This document shows positions 25,512-33,995 of a stretch of 63,295 nt of DNA, one piece after another. How positions within the stretch are numbered: the first letter of the stretch is position 1; every line of letters starts with the position of its first letter. The translations under genes and the position numbers were made by a program. The stretch spans positions 1-63,295 of the forward strand of contig JAGBEO010000017.1 of the NCBI GenBank assembly GCA_017936885.1, in the 5' to 3' direction. The stretch comes from Lachnospiraceae bacterium (GTDB taxonomy: Bacteria > Bacillota > Clostridia > Lachnospirales > Lachnospiraceae). The notes beneath the pieces were generated by a model that saw only the letters and a list, made by a program, of their open reading frames with translations, was not told the origin of the DNA and did no database searches.

Positions 25512-25934
25512 ATGAGTAAAGTGGCAGTTGTATATTGGAGCGGCACGGGTAACACCGCAGCTATGGCAACCGCAGTAATAGACGGAGCAAAGGAGAAGGG
25601 GGCTGAAGTGGAAGTGTTTACAAGCGCTAATTTTGATGCTTCCATGGTAGATGACTTTGACGCTATCGCCTTTGGATGTCCGGCAATGGGCGCGGAAGTG
25701 TTGGAAGAGAGCGAGTTTGATCCTATGTTCTCGGCATGTGAAGGTAAGCTTAGCGGTAAGAAGATTGCATTGTTTGGTTCTTATGGATGGGGCAGCGGCG
25801 AATGGATGGAGAGCTGGGCAGACACCTGTAAGGCTGCCGGTGCTGATTTTGCATGCGATTATGTGATCTGTAACGGAGCACCGGATGAAGACGGTGTTAA
25901 TGCATGTAAAGAGCTTGGTGCCGCACTGGTGTAA
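25512..25934 (+). CDS. Flavodoxin
   Basis: A 140-residue short-chain flavodoxin. The FMN phosphate loop is SGTGNTAAMA (residues 9-18). The FMN-stacking loops follow as FGCPAMGAEVLEE and FGSYGWGSGEWME. It carries one electron at low potential and replaces ferredoxin when iron is scarce. The ATG at 25512 follows AGAGAGGA; the in-frame upstream extension from 25434 lacks family similarity. Probably co-transcribed with DUF3793 under the GTTAG-N6-CTAAC operators, consistent with induction by low iron (inference). Confidence 0.92.
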   Translation: MSKVAVVYWSGTGNTAAMATAVIDGAKEKGAEVEVFTSANFDASMVDDFDAIAFGCPAMGAEVLEESEFDPMFSACEGKLSGKKIALFGSYGWGSGEWMESWADTCKAAGADFACDYVICNGAPDEDGVNACKELGAALV

Positions 25935-26013
25935 AAGCTGAATAGAGTATCATAATAGTTTTAATAAAAAAAGAAAAATCGTCTTTCATAAAAAGATATA
26001 AAAAAGATATTAG

Positions 26014-26048
26014 AAAAGTACAATCTGGTGTAAGGATTGTACTTTTTT
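26014..26048 (+). terminator. Terminator after flavodoxin
   Basis: AAAAGTACAATC (26014-26025) and GATTGTACTTTT (26035-26046), perfect 12-base stem with a 9-base loop and continuing T run. Confidence 0.85.
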
Positions 26049-26211
26049 GTGCTGTAAACTGCTGATCCTGTGTTTTTTAACATATACTTTAAGATAAAGT
26101 AGATCAGACGATTCTGTTATATCCGGGGAAAATCCTATTCCTAATTGCAATAAGCTTATTTTTCAGCCGCGAAAAGCGATTTGTGAAAGTCCCATAAATG
26201 TGGTAAGATAC

Positions 26212-26226
26212 TTTACATATGGTAAA
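26212..26226 (+). promoter_or_regulatory. Palindromic operator candidate before MATE gene 3
   Basis: TTTAC ATATG GTAAA, with a second overlapping GTAA/TTAC arrangement just upstream at 26202-26216. The symmetry and size resemble MarR or TetR sites. No regulator gene is adjacent. Confidence 0.35.
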
Positions 26227-26311
26227 TTGGTAATGGGGAATATGGGGCAACTTTTGGAAAATGGCTGTTATATATGCCTGTTTAGGCGGGCTTTGAAGGT
26301 GGTAGAAAAGT

Positions 26312-27697
26312 ATGGAAGAGAAGAAAATAACGAATCCTTTAGGAATAGAAAAGACAGGAGTGCTTTTGCGGCAATTTGCGATCCCGAGCATCATAGCGAT
26401 GCTTGTCAGTTCCTTGTATAATATCGTAGACCAGTTCTTTATCGGACGAAGCGTGGGAGAACTGGGTAATGCGGCGACGAATATTTCTTTCCCGCTGTCC
26501 ATTTCCTGCGTGGCGATAGCATTGCTGTTTGGAATCGGCGGAGCCTCGACTTTTAACCTGCATATGGGGAAAGGAGAGAGAGACGAGGCGGTATATTATA
26601 TGGGTAATGCTGTAGTCATGCTGTTTGGATGCGGACTGTTTCTGTGTGCGGTAACGCAGGTGTTTTTAGAGCCTATGCTGCGTTTCTTCGGTTCCCCGGA
26701 GAATGTGCTGGGCTATGCCAAGATCTATACGAGAATCGTATCTATCGGTTTCCCGTTTCTGATTCTGACGACCGGAGGCGGGCATTTGATCCGTGCTGAC
26801 GGCAGACCGAAGATCACCATGCTGTGCAACCTGACAGGCGCTTTGATCAATACGGTTTTGGATGCAATCTTCGTGTTCGTGTGTCAGTGGGGCATGGCAG
26901 GAGCGGCAGCAGCTACGGTGATTGGTCAGGTGATTTCTGCAACACTTGCCATCTGGTATTTGGCACATTGCAAGTCTGTGACACTGGAACGCAAACACCT
27001 GGTTTTGCAGAAGGATAAGGTTTCCATGATTGCCGCTTTAGGAGCAGCGCCGTGCAGCAACCAGCTTGCCATGATGGTGGTACAAATCGTTATGAATAAG
27101 TCTTTGAAATATTATGGTTTCCTCTCGGCTTATGGGGAAGCGATTCCCATTGCCTGTGCGGGCATTATTACCAAGGTTAATCAGGTGTTTATGTCCTTTA
27201 TCATCGGAATTTCTCAGGGATTGCAGCCCATTGTCAGTTTTAATTACGGAGCGAAGCAGTATGAGCGTGTGAAGAGAGGGTATTTTCAGGCGATTGGAAT
27301 TGCTTTTGTCATGGCGTTGGCAGCATTTTGTATGTTCCAGTTTCTCCCGAGACAGATCACTTCGATTTTCGGGGACGGCTCTGAGGAATATTTCCGGTTT
27401 GCCATTAACTATTTCAGAATTTATCTGTTTTTTACTTTTGCAAACGGTATTCAGCCGATTACGTCTAATTTCTTTACCGCAATCGGTAAACCCAGGAGAG
27501 GTATCTTTTTATCCCTGACAAGGCAGATTCTGTTCCTGCTGCCGTTACTGATTATCTTCCCGTTATTTATGGGGATTGACGGTATTATGTATGCGGGACC
27601 GATAGCCGATCTGCTGGCGGCAGTCGTGACGCTTGCAATGATTATTCGGGAGCTGCGCCGGGAAGAATATAGGGGACAGATGATGTCTGCACAGTAG
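26312..27697 (+). CDS. MATE family efflux transporter (3)
   Basis: A 461-residue MATE exporter of the MepA-like branch: EKTGVLLRQFAIPSIIAML and SLYNIVDQFFIGRSVG form helices 1-2, and the second half restarts near residue 235 (ALGAAPCSNQLAMMVVQ). It resembles MATE 2 in its NIVDQ signature and opening segment, more than MATE 1 or 4. Followed by a strong terminator, so monocistronic. The substrate is unknown. The start ATG has GAAGGTGG about 13 bases upstream, a rather distant ribosome site. Confidence 0.9.
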   Translation: MEEKKITNPLGIEKTGVLLRQFAIPSIIAMLVSSLYNIVDQFFIGRSVGELGNAATNISFPLSISCVAIALLFGIGGASTFNLHMGKGERDEAVYYMGNAVVMLFGCGLFLCAVTQVFLEPMLRFFGSPENVLGYAKIYTRIVSIGFPFLILTTGGGHLIRADGRPKITMLCNLTGALINTVLDAIFVFVCQWGMAGAAAATVIGQVISATLAIWYLAHCKSVTLERKHLVLQKDKVSMIAALGAAPCSNQLAMMVVQIVMNKSLKYYGFLSAYGEAIPIACAGIITKVNQVFMSFIIGISQGLQPIVSFNYGAKQYERVKRGYFQAIGIAFVMALAAFCMFQFLPRQITSIFGDGSEEYFRFAINYFRIYLFFTFANGIQPITSNFFTAIGKPRRGIFLSLTRQILFLLPLLIIFPLFMGIDGIMYAGPIADLLAAVVTLAMIIRELRREEYRGQMMSAQ

Positions 27698-27712
27698 ATT
27701 ATTATACGTATT

Positions 27713-27754
27713 AAAAACGGCAGGATATTCCGGGCAGGAGATCCTGCCGTTTTT
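27713..27754. terminator. Bidirectional terminator between MATE 3 and the DUF305 gene
   Basis: AAAAACGGCAGGAT (27713-27726) and ATCCTGCCGTTTTT (27741-27754): perfect 14-base stem, A-rich before and T-rich after. It serves both convergent genes. Confidence 0.9.
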
Positions 27755-27780
27755 GTGAAAGTCATGCTTTGGCAAGAGAA

Positions 27781-28359
27781 TCAACACGGACGGCATGACT
27801 GTTCAGACAGGAGCTGCTTCATTTGTTTAATGCCTGCTTCCTGAGAAGTAATAATGGCATTTAAGATCGGTACAAGCTCCGGGCAGATACAGTAGCGCAG
27901 CGCATTTTCCGACATGCGGACAGCGCCTTCATGGTGGGGGATCATTTCCCGCATAAAGGTTTCGCTGATATTGTTCGTAGCGCGTGCTGTGTCCATCTGT
28001 GTAAACATGGTCTGCGTGATTGTTTTATACGTACGGCGGTAAAGCCGTATATCCTGACAGGTATCTGTCTGTAAGCGGCAGCATTCCAGCACGTTCCACA
28101 TGTCGTGAATGCTCTGCGTCTGCATGGCAATAATATTGGAAGCGATCTTTTGAAGCGGAATACAGGTTGTGTATTGTAAGACATTTTCGGACATGCTGAT
28201 TGCTGCCCTGTGATGGGGAATCATTTGTACAATAAAATTCTGGGAGATGCTGTTCGTTAGAGGGGCATTTTCCATTCCGTGAATCATTTTATCCAGAATT
28301 TCATAGAATCTGCTCAGATACTCTTTGGTAGAAGTCCTAAAACTGCATGGTTCCAGCAT
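27781..28359 (-). CDS. Duplicated DUF305 (ferritin-like-fold) protein
   Basis: A 192-residue protein made of two DUF305 units. Each has the signature M-I-P-H-H: QMIPHHRAAISMSENVL near residue 50 and EMIPHHEGAVRMSENAL near residue 140. The paired His residues are thought to bind metal in this helical-bundle family, but the function is unknown. No signal peptide is visible, unlike many exported DUF305 proteins. The ATG at 28359 follows AAGAAGGA; the longer in-frame start at 28446 lies in the promoter region. Divergent from a FAD/Rieske oxidoreductase. Confidence 0.82.
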   Translation of the reverse strand: MLEPCSFRTSTKEYLSRFYEILDKMIHGMENAPLTNSISQNFIVQMIPHHRAAISMSENVLQYTTCIPLQKIASNIIAMQTQSIHDMWNVLECCRLQTDTCQDIRLYRRTYKTITQTMFTQMDTARATNNISETFMREMIPHHEGAVRMSENALRYCICPELVPILNAIITSQEAGIKQMKQLLSEQSCRPC

Positions 28360-28521
28360 GGCAAAATCCTTCTTTTCTTTCTGTATCATATGTGGGAAAA
28401 ATGAAAAAGTGTATCCGGCCCGGTTTCTGACAGGGTTTAAATGCATATTTTTCTTAGATTAGCTCAAGCTATTAAGAATAATAACTATGACAAAGAATAG
28501 CAAATGAGTTCCGGGAGGATA

Positions 28522-28616
28522 GTGTGAAAAATCTATATGCGGAAGATTTTTCACACAAACTTGTTTGTGTTACGCAATAATTTGTGCCTTGCGCAATGTA
28601 TGCGGAGCATATATGT
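28522..28616 (+). promoter_or_regulatory. Chain of overlapping hairpins before the FAD/Rieske gene
   Basis: Hairpin 1: GTGTGAAAAATCT (28522-28534) with AGATTTTTCACAC (28544-28556), perfect 13 bases. Hairpin 2: ACACAAAC (28553-28560) with GTTTGTGT (28563-28570), sharing four bases with hairpin 1, so the two exclude each other. Further pairs CGCAA/TTGCG and ATGC-GGA-GCAT follow. The octamer TATGCGGA occurs in the loop of hairpin 1 and again near 28600. Confidence 0.6.
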
Positions 28617-28649
28617 AAATTCGCAGGCTGAGTAAGAATGGAGATTACT

Positions 28650-29948
28650 ATGGATTCAGTTTGGAGAAAAACGATATCACTTCCGCAGTTTGAAAGCCTG
28701 CAGGGAGATGTGAAGACAGATGTGCTGGTTATCGGCGGCGGTATTACGGGAATTTTGTGCGCCTATTTCCTGAAAGAAAGAGGGATTGACTGTCTGCTTG
28801 TGGAAAGGGACAGACTCTGTCACGGTGTGACAGGCAATACCACGGCGAAAATTACGGCGCAGCACGGATTAATCTATAACAAGCTGTTTCGCCATGCAGG
28901 ACTGGAGAAGACAAAACTGTATCTGGAAGCAAACTGGTGGGCAATCAGGAAATATGAGGAACTTGCCGGATCAATCGACTGTGATTTTGCGGAAAAGACA
29001 GCCTATGTCTATTCTCTTGATGATCCTAGAAAGCTGGAACAGGAAGCAATGATCTACGGGATTCTGGGATTAGATGATAAGATTGTGGACACCCCGGAGC
29101 TGCCTTTTGCAACGGCCGGAGCCTTGCAGATGACGAATCAGGCGCAGTTCCATCTCCTGAAATTTTTGTCTGCCATCGTGAAGGATTTGAAGATTTATGA
29201 GCATTCTTTTGTAAAAGAGCTGCTGCCGAACAAGGCGGTTACGGAACAGGGCAGTATCACGTATCAGCAGGTGATTTTTGCGACTCATTATCCTATGGAT
29301 AATAAACATGGGTTTTATTTCCTTAAATTATATCAGCATCGTTCTTATGTAATAGCATTGGAACATGCCGCGCAGATGGAAGGTATGTATGTGGATGAAG
29401 CCAGGAAGGGAATGTCTTTTCGAAGCTATGATAACCTGCTGCTTGTGGGCGGCGGCAGCCACCGTACCGGTAAAAAGGGCGGCAACTGGCAGGAACTGCG
29501 GGAGTTTGCGAAGCAGTATTACCCGGATGCAGCAGAAAAGTATGCATGGGCAGCACAGGATTGTATGCCCTTAGACGGAGCGCCTTATATCGGTGCCTAT
29601 TCGCCCGCCATGCCCGGCTGTTATGTGGCGACGGGATTTCAGAAGTGGGGCATGACATCGGCTATGGTATCGGCAATGCTGTTAGCGGATATGGTGCAGG
29701 GAATTGAAAATCCTTATGCGGCAGTATTTAAGCCTTCCAGAAATATTTTTACCAAACAGCTTTTCTGTAACGGCGCAGAAGCGGTACTTAATCTGCTGAC
29801 ACCTACGGTCCCGCGCTGCCCGCACCTGGGCTGTGCTTTGAAATGGAATGCAGCGGAACACTCCTGGGACTGTCCTTGTCATGGTTCCCGCTTTACGAGG
29901 GAAGGGAAGCTTCTGGACAATCCGGCGAATGGGAATAAGAAAATGTAA
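28650..29948 (+). CDS. FAD-dependent oxidoreductase with C-terminal Rieske domain
   Basis: A 432-residue protein: a DadA/DAO-type FAD-binding domain (VKTDVLVIGGGITGIL near residue 25, then a second nucleotide-binding segment ending GCYVATGFQKWGMTS), followed by a short Rieske 2Fe-2S domain with CPHLGC and CPCHGSRF ligands. It should oxidise an amine or thiol-type substrate and pass electrons to the cluster. The ATG at 28650 follows GGAG by 6 bases; ATG 28638 is the alternative. Divergent from the DUF305 gene. Confidence 0.88.
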   Translation: MDSVWRKTISLPQFESLQGDVKTDVLVIGGGITGILCAYFLKERGIDCLLVERDRLCHGVTGNTTAKITAQHGLIYNKLFRHAGLEKTKLYLEANWWAIRKYEELAGSIDCDFAEKTAYVYSLDDPRKLEQEAMIYGILGLDDKIVDTPELPFATAGALQMTNQAQFHLLKFLSAIVKDLKIYEHSFVKELLPNKAVTEQGSITYQQVIFATHYPMDNKHGFYFLKLYQHRSYVIALEHAAQMEGMYVDEARKGMSFRSYDNLLLVGGGSHRTGKKGGNWQELREFAKQYYPDAAEKYAWAAQDCMPLDGAPYIGAYSPAMPGCYVATGFQKWGMTSAMVSAMLLADMVQGIENPYAAVFKPSRNIFTKQLFCNGAEAVLNLLTPTVPRCPHLGCALKWNAAEHSWDCPCHGSRFTREGKLLDNPANGNKKM

Positions 29949-29956
29949 GATGATTG

Positions 29957-29978
29957 CGCCAGACAGATGTGTCTGGCG
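29957..29978 (+). terminator. Hairpin after the FAD/Rieske gene
   Basis: CGCCAGACA (29957-29965), loop GATG, TGTCTGGCG (29970-29978). Perfect 9-base stem but without a clear T run, so it is a weak terminator or an RNA-stabilising hairpin. Confidence 0.5.
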
Positions 29979-29990
29979 TGATTTGCATCT

Positions 29991-30019
29991 TTGACAATAT
30001 ATGATAAAATAGGTATGTT
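29991..30019 (+). promoter_or_regulatory. Promoter of MATE gene 4
   Basis: TTGACA at 29991-29996 and TATGTT at 30014-30019, 17-base spacer. The predicted start is about 30026. Confidence 0.6.
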
Positions 30020-30028
30020 GTGTTTACG

Positions 30029-30081
30029 GTATACTTCCAGAGCTTGACAGACAGAAAGGCAGTTATATTCTGGAAGCATAC
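30029..30081 (+). promoter_or_regulatory. Leader hairpin at the start of the MATE 4 transcript
   Basis: The arm GTATACTTCCAGA (30029-30041) pairs with TCTGGAAGCATAC (30069-30081) at 12 of 13 positions, with a 27-base loop. It would form within a few bases of the predicted transcription start and about 50 bases before the coding region. Confidence 0.55.
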
Positions 30082-30129
30082 TTGTATTCAAGAGGACAGC
30101 TACATTGGAGGAACAGAAGGAAATATAGT

Positions 30130-31464
30130 ATGAACGAAAAGAATGATTTAACCCGGGGAAGTATCGGGAAAAACTTGTTATTATTTGCACTGCCATACCT
30201 GTTATCCTGCTTTATGCAGACCTTTTACGGAATGGCAGACCTTTTTGTGGTGGGATTATATAACGGCTCGGAGACCACAACAGCGGTATCCATCGGCAGT
30301 CAGGTAATGCATATGCTCACCGTTATTATTGTGGGATTTGCCATGGGAACAACGGTGAGAATCGGGCGCAGTGTGGGCGCTAAGGATGAGAGAGAAGCGG
30401 CTAAGAGCGTGGGATGCTCCATCGTATTTTTCGCCCTGTTTGCAGTAGTAGTTACGGCTGTATTACTAATATTGACAGCACCAATCACTAAAGTTATGTT
30501 AACCCCGGAAGAGGCAGTGAAGGAAACAAGGCTTTATCTGACGATCTGTTTTGCGGGCATTCCTTTTATTACAGCTTATAATGTAATCAGCAGTATCTTC
30601 CGCGGGGCGGGAGATTCCAGACGCCCTATGTATTTTGTGGGTGTTGCCTGTGTGGTTAATATTGTTCTGGATTTCGTATTTATCGGTGGATGCGGCATGG
30701 GTGCTGCGGGAGCTGCACTCGGCACGGTCTGCGGACAGGCTGTCAGTGTCGTGTTTGCTTTTCTGATGATGCGAAAGCGTGACTTCGGGTTCCGGGTAAC
30801 AAAACAGGATATCAGGGTAGATAAAGAGGTAATTTCCCAGATATTAAAGGTGGGAACGCCTATTGCCTGTCAGGATGGATTGATTCAGGTAGCGTTTATC
30901 GTTATTACCGTGATTGCCAACAGCCGCGGTCTGATTGCATCTGCGGCGGTAGGTATCGTAGAGAAGCTGATCGGTTTTATGTTCCTGGTGCCCTCGGCTT
31001 TCCTGTCCGCTATTTCCACCATTACGGCACAGAACATGGGAGCGGACAAGCCGGAGCGCGCCAGAGCATCTTTGCGCTATGGCATCATTATTACCGTATG
31101 CTGGGGTATTTTGTGTGCGCTGTATAATCAGTTCCTGCCCTATACTTTGGTGGGACTCTTTACGAAAGATGCGGCGGTGCTTGCAGCAGGATGCGCCTAC
31201 ATGAGATCTTATTCTGTGGATACGGTTTTTGCCGCAGTTCATTTCTGTTTCAGCGGATATTTCTGCGGGGATCAGAAATCGGTGATATCCTTCATACATA
31301 ATATAACGTCTATCCTGCTGATTCGTATTCCGGGGGCATATTTTGCCAGTATCTGCTTCCCGGACAGCCTGTATCCTATGGGATGGGCGGCACCGCTTGG
31401 ATCGCTGTTGTCGGCATTGATTTGTATTGGGTTCTATGTGCATTACCGGAGAAAAGATGTTTAG
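30130..31464 (+). CDS. MATE family efflux transporter (4)
   Basis: A 444-residue MATE exporter of the NorM/DinF-like clostridial branch. It opens NDLTRGSIGKNLLLFALPYLLSCF, with the helix-1 signature GMADLFVVG; the second half restarts near residue 235 (VGTPIACQDGLIQVAF). The ATG at 30130 is preferred over 30082 because the extra residues fall in the leader and AAGGAA precedes 30130. It is closer in its opening to MATE 1 (KG/RGS, GMADT/L) than to MATE 2 and 3. Substrate unknown. Confidence 0.9.
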   Translation: MNEKNDLTRGSIGKNLLLFALPYLLSCFMQTFYGMADLFVVGLYNGSETTTAVSIGSQVMHMLTVIIVGFAMGTTVRIGRSVGAKDEREAAKSVGCSIVFFALFAVVVTAVLLILTAPITKVMLTPEEAVKETRLYLTICFAGIPFITAYNVISSIFRGAGDSRRPMYFVGVACVVNIVLDFVFIGGCGMGAAGAALGTVCGQAVSVVFAFLMMRKRDFGFRVTKQDIRVDKEVISQILKVGTPIACQDGLIQVAFIVITVIANSRGLIASAAVGIVEKLIGFMFLVPSAFLSAISTITAQNMGADKPERARASLRYGIIITVCWGILCALYNQFLPYTLVGLFTKDAAVLAAGCAYMRSYSVDTVFAAVHFCFSGYFCGDQKSVISFIHNITSILLIRIPGAYFASICFPDSLYPMGWAAPLGSLLSALICIGFYVHYRRKDV

Positions 31465-31518
31465 TGGAAAAATATTTGTGGATACACTGGAATACTTTTT
31501 TATTGTGATAATTGAAAA

Positions 31519-31574
31519 ATCGGCTTTATACCTGCCCGTGCCGTCTTATAAAAGTACGAGAAAAAGCCGATAAA
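31519..31574 (+). terminator. Terminator after MATE gene 4
   Basis: ATCGGCTTT near 31519 pairs with AAAGCCGAT near 31565, with a loop of about 35 bases. A-rich and T-rich flanks are present but the following T run is short. Confidence 0.45.
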
Positions 31575-31816
31575 ATAAAAATATTATACTTCCCACCGGT
31601 GAGATTAGAAAGGATAAGATCAACCTGCTTGCCGGAGCCTGCGTCCCGCCATTCGTGGAAATGGTCTGGACGGTAACGGGAAGTGAACAGGAAACGCTGG
31701 GCCTGCCGTCCCTGGAGAACGTGGAACTGCTGGCAGATCGTTCATTGATGAAAAAAAATTTGCACCTTAAAGTAGTAGGTAGAATTACGCATTTTCAAGG
31801 AGAGGATTCTTTGTGA
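31574..31816 (+). pseudogene. Orphan reading-frame fragment, unknown origin
   Basis: An open frame without a proper start runs into a TGA that overlaps the GTG of the LysR gene. Its codon use is GC-rich and gene-like, unlike the flanking spacer (for example LLAGACVPPFVEMVW and LGLPSLENVELLADRSLM). I do not recognise the family. It most likely is the C-terminal end of a gene truncated by recombination at the left edge of the 31.5-35.4 kb segment. Confidence 0.35.
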
Positions 31817-32712
31817 CATTACAGCAGTTAAAATACATGATTACGGCGGCAGAAAAAGGCTCTATTACCGAAGCGGCAAATGCCTTATACATTTCTCAAC
31901 CAAGTCTTTCGGGCGCAATTAAGGAAGTAGAAAAGGAATCGGGAATTACTATTTTTACACGTTGCCGCACCGGTATTGCGCCAACAAAGGAGGGCATGGA
32001 ATTTCTGGGATATGCTCGTCAGGTTATACAACAGATGGATTTACTGGAATCAAAATATATCAGCAATCAGACTCCCAAGCAGCGTTTCTGTGTTTCTACA
32101 CAGCACTACACTTTTACGACAAATGCCTTTGTAGAATTGGTACAGCAATTCGGGCAGGAAAGCTATGAGTTTATACTGAACGAAACGCAGACACATCAAA
32201 TTTTAGAAGATGTGAGGAATCGTTTCAGTGACCTTGGAATTTTATATTTAAGCAACAGCAATAAAAGCGTTTTGGAAAAAGCATTTCAAGAATACAATCT
32301 GAAATTTTATGAGCTGTTTACTGTTTTACCTCACATTTTCATTCGCAAAGGTCATCCGTTAGCTATGCGCCAGTCGGTGACGCTAAAGGACTTGACGCCT
32401 TATCCACGGCTGAATTTTGTTCAGGGAGTTTATGAATCATCGAATTTTTCAGAAGAACTTTACAGCAACGAGGAAGCCGATAAAATCATCAAGGTCAGTG
32501 ATCGGGCGGCGATTGTAAATCTAATGATAGGCTTAGACGGATACACCATATCAAGTGGCATTTTTCCAAGCTATCTGCAAGGGGATAAGATTGTTTCTAT
32601 TCCCCTTGCTGAAAATGAAGTTATGCGTATCGGATATGTTCTAAACAACGACAAGGAATTGACAGAATTGGGAACTATTTATATTAACGCTTTGAAACAG
32701 TATGAAACCTAA
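31813..32712 (+). CDS. LysR family transcriptional regulator
   Basis: A 299-residue LysR-type regulator. The N-terminal winged helix is MTLQQLKYMITAAEKGSITEAANALYISQPSLS... with the recognition helix around residue 30. The C-terminal periplasmic-binding-like effector domain spans ~90-295. GTG start with CAAGGAGAGGA upstream. It is followed by a LysE-type exporter gene with a LysR-type box at its promoter, so it probably controls export of an amino acid or related compound that acts as co-inducer (inference). Confidence 0.92.
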   Translation: MTLQQLKYMITAAEKGSITEAANALYISQPSLSGAIKEVEKESGITIFTRCRTGIAPTKEGMEFLGYARQVIQQMDLLESKYISNQTPKQRFCVSTQHYTFTTNAFVELVQQFGQESYEFILNETQTHQILEDVRNRFSDLGILYLSNSNKSVLEKAFQEYNLKFYELFTVLPHIFIRKGHPLAMRQSVTLKDLTPYPRLNFVQGVYESSNFSEELYSNEEADKIIKVSDRAAIVNLMIGLDGYTISSGIFPSYLQGDKIVSIPLAENEVMRIGYVLNNDKELTELGTIYINALKQYET

Positions 32713-32884
32713 AATATAAAAATTGCATATGCTTTTACATAGATAATCTATGGTTCTTTTTTGGTTATCCGCTTGCGTTTGACTCTTTGGGTGTTTCTGG
32801 ATTTTTTTGCAAGAAGAAAAAAGGATTGCTTTTCGGATATGTTATCTGCGCATGATACAGGCCTGAAAAAATTTTATGGTTTCC

Positions 32885-32899
32885 ATAGGTTCAACCTAT
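32885..32899 (+). promoter_or_regulatory. LysR-type box before the LysE gene
   Basis: ATAGGTT C AACCTAT, a perfect 7-base inverted repeat containing the T-N11-A pattern of LysR regulators. It lies 90 bases before the LysE start and downstream of the LysR gene. Confidence 0.6.
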
Positions 32900-32974
32900 A
32901 CTTTAATATAAATAATCAATATTACCTATTACATGACTACTCATGGTATGATCGAAACGAAAGGAGGTTCCATT

Positions 32975-33562
32975 ATGCCGGGTTATGTTTTAGGTAATTT
33001 TTTTGTTTATGCTGTTATCAATGCTTTCACTCCCGGACCGGGAAATATTTTAGCTTTAAATACGGTAACCAACTATGGCTGGAAGAAAGGAAAACCGCTG
33101 TTCTTTGGTATATTTGCCGGATATTATGTTGTTCAGATACTTTGTGCATTTTTTGTGTTCGGTGTCAGTACATTTCTGCCATTTGCGCTGGATATCATGA
33201 AATATATAGGCGCAGTCTATATCCTTTGGCTGGCTGTCCACATTGCGATCAGCAAACCGCCTACGGATAGCGTGGAAAAGGCAGCGTCATTCGCAAAGGG
33301 ATTTCTATTGCAATTTGTCAATATAAAGATATATCTGTTTGGTATTACTGCTTTGACGGGTTATGTGACCGATTACAGCACTTCTTTATGGGTATTGTTG
33401 ATATTTGAGCTTGTGATTGCCACAATCGGAACAGTTGCAACTATGACATGGGTAGGTATGGGTATGGTGATCCAAAAAGTTTATCAAAAGCATTATAGGA
33501 TCATCAACATGATTCTTGCATTGACCTTGTTGGAATGTGTATATAGTATGTTGAAACCTTAA
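32975..33562 (+). CDS. LysE/RhtB family amino-acid exporter
   Basis: A 195-residue, six-helix exporter. The family signature TPGPGNILALNTVTNYGWKKG lies near the N-terminus after helix 1, and helix 3 ends with YIGAVYILWLAVHIA. RhtB proteins export homoserine, threonine, cysteine or leucine. The ATG at 32975 has a perfect AAGGAGG; an upstream in-frame ATG at 32933 is excluded by the missing ribosome site. The neighbouring LysR gene probably regulates it, and a broken B3/4-domain gene follows. Confidence 0.9.
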   Translation: MPGYVLGNFFVYAVINAFTPGPGNILALNTVTNYGWKKGKPLFFGIFAGYYVVQILCAFFVFGVSTFLPFALDIMKYIGAVYILWLAVHIAISKPPTDSVEKAASFAKGFLLQFVNIKIYLFGITALTGYVTDYSTSLWVLLIFELVIATIGTVATMTWVGMGMVIQKVYQKHYRIINMILALTLLECVYSMLKP

Positions 33563-33580
33563 AGGAAAGAGGGAGAATAA

Positions 33581-33981
33581 ATGAATTTTCAAATTGAAAG
33601 AGCCGTTTTGGATATTGATGTGAAAGTAGTATTTGCTTCCATTTGCGGGCTAAATAATATGACAGAAGCGTCGGAAAAATATTCCTTCAAGTGAAAATCT
33701 TATCCGGCAGCTTTCTAAAAATCATTCCCTAACATTTATCAATCAAGTAGTGGATATTTACAATATGTGACGATTCTAATGAGGTGCTTTGCCGACTGGA
33801 AATTCGTCAGGTCAATAAGACAAAAATAGATGAATCCATTCAAAATGTTCTGTATATCATTGAGAGGAACGAAGCGACAGACGACAGTTACCTTGCGGAA
33901 GTCATGGAACGGGTAATAAATCTAACAACAAAGTATTGCGGTGGAATCGGCACTGCGGTAAGTATAACAAATATTATTTAA
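33581..33981 (+). pseudogene. Broken B3/4-domain (PheT-like editing domain) gene
   Basis: A good ribosome site (AAAGAGGGAG) and ATG at 33581 start MNFQIERAVLDIDVKVVF, which stops after 37 codons. After frame changes and stops, a second frame resumes: TKIDESIQNVLYIIERNE, ending near KYCGGIGTAV. The second part matches the C-terminal block of stand-alone B3/B4 proteins, which resemble the tRNA-editing domain of phenylalanyl-tRNA synthetase beta. At least one internal deletion or frameshift separates the parts. It probably was an operon partner of the LysE exporter. Confidence 0.6.
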
Positions 33982-33995
33982 AATCGGAGGTAAAA

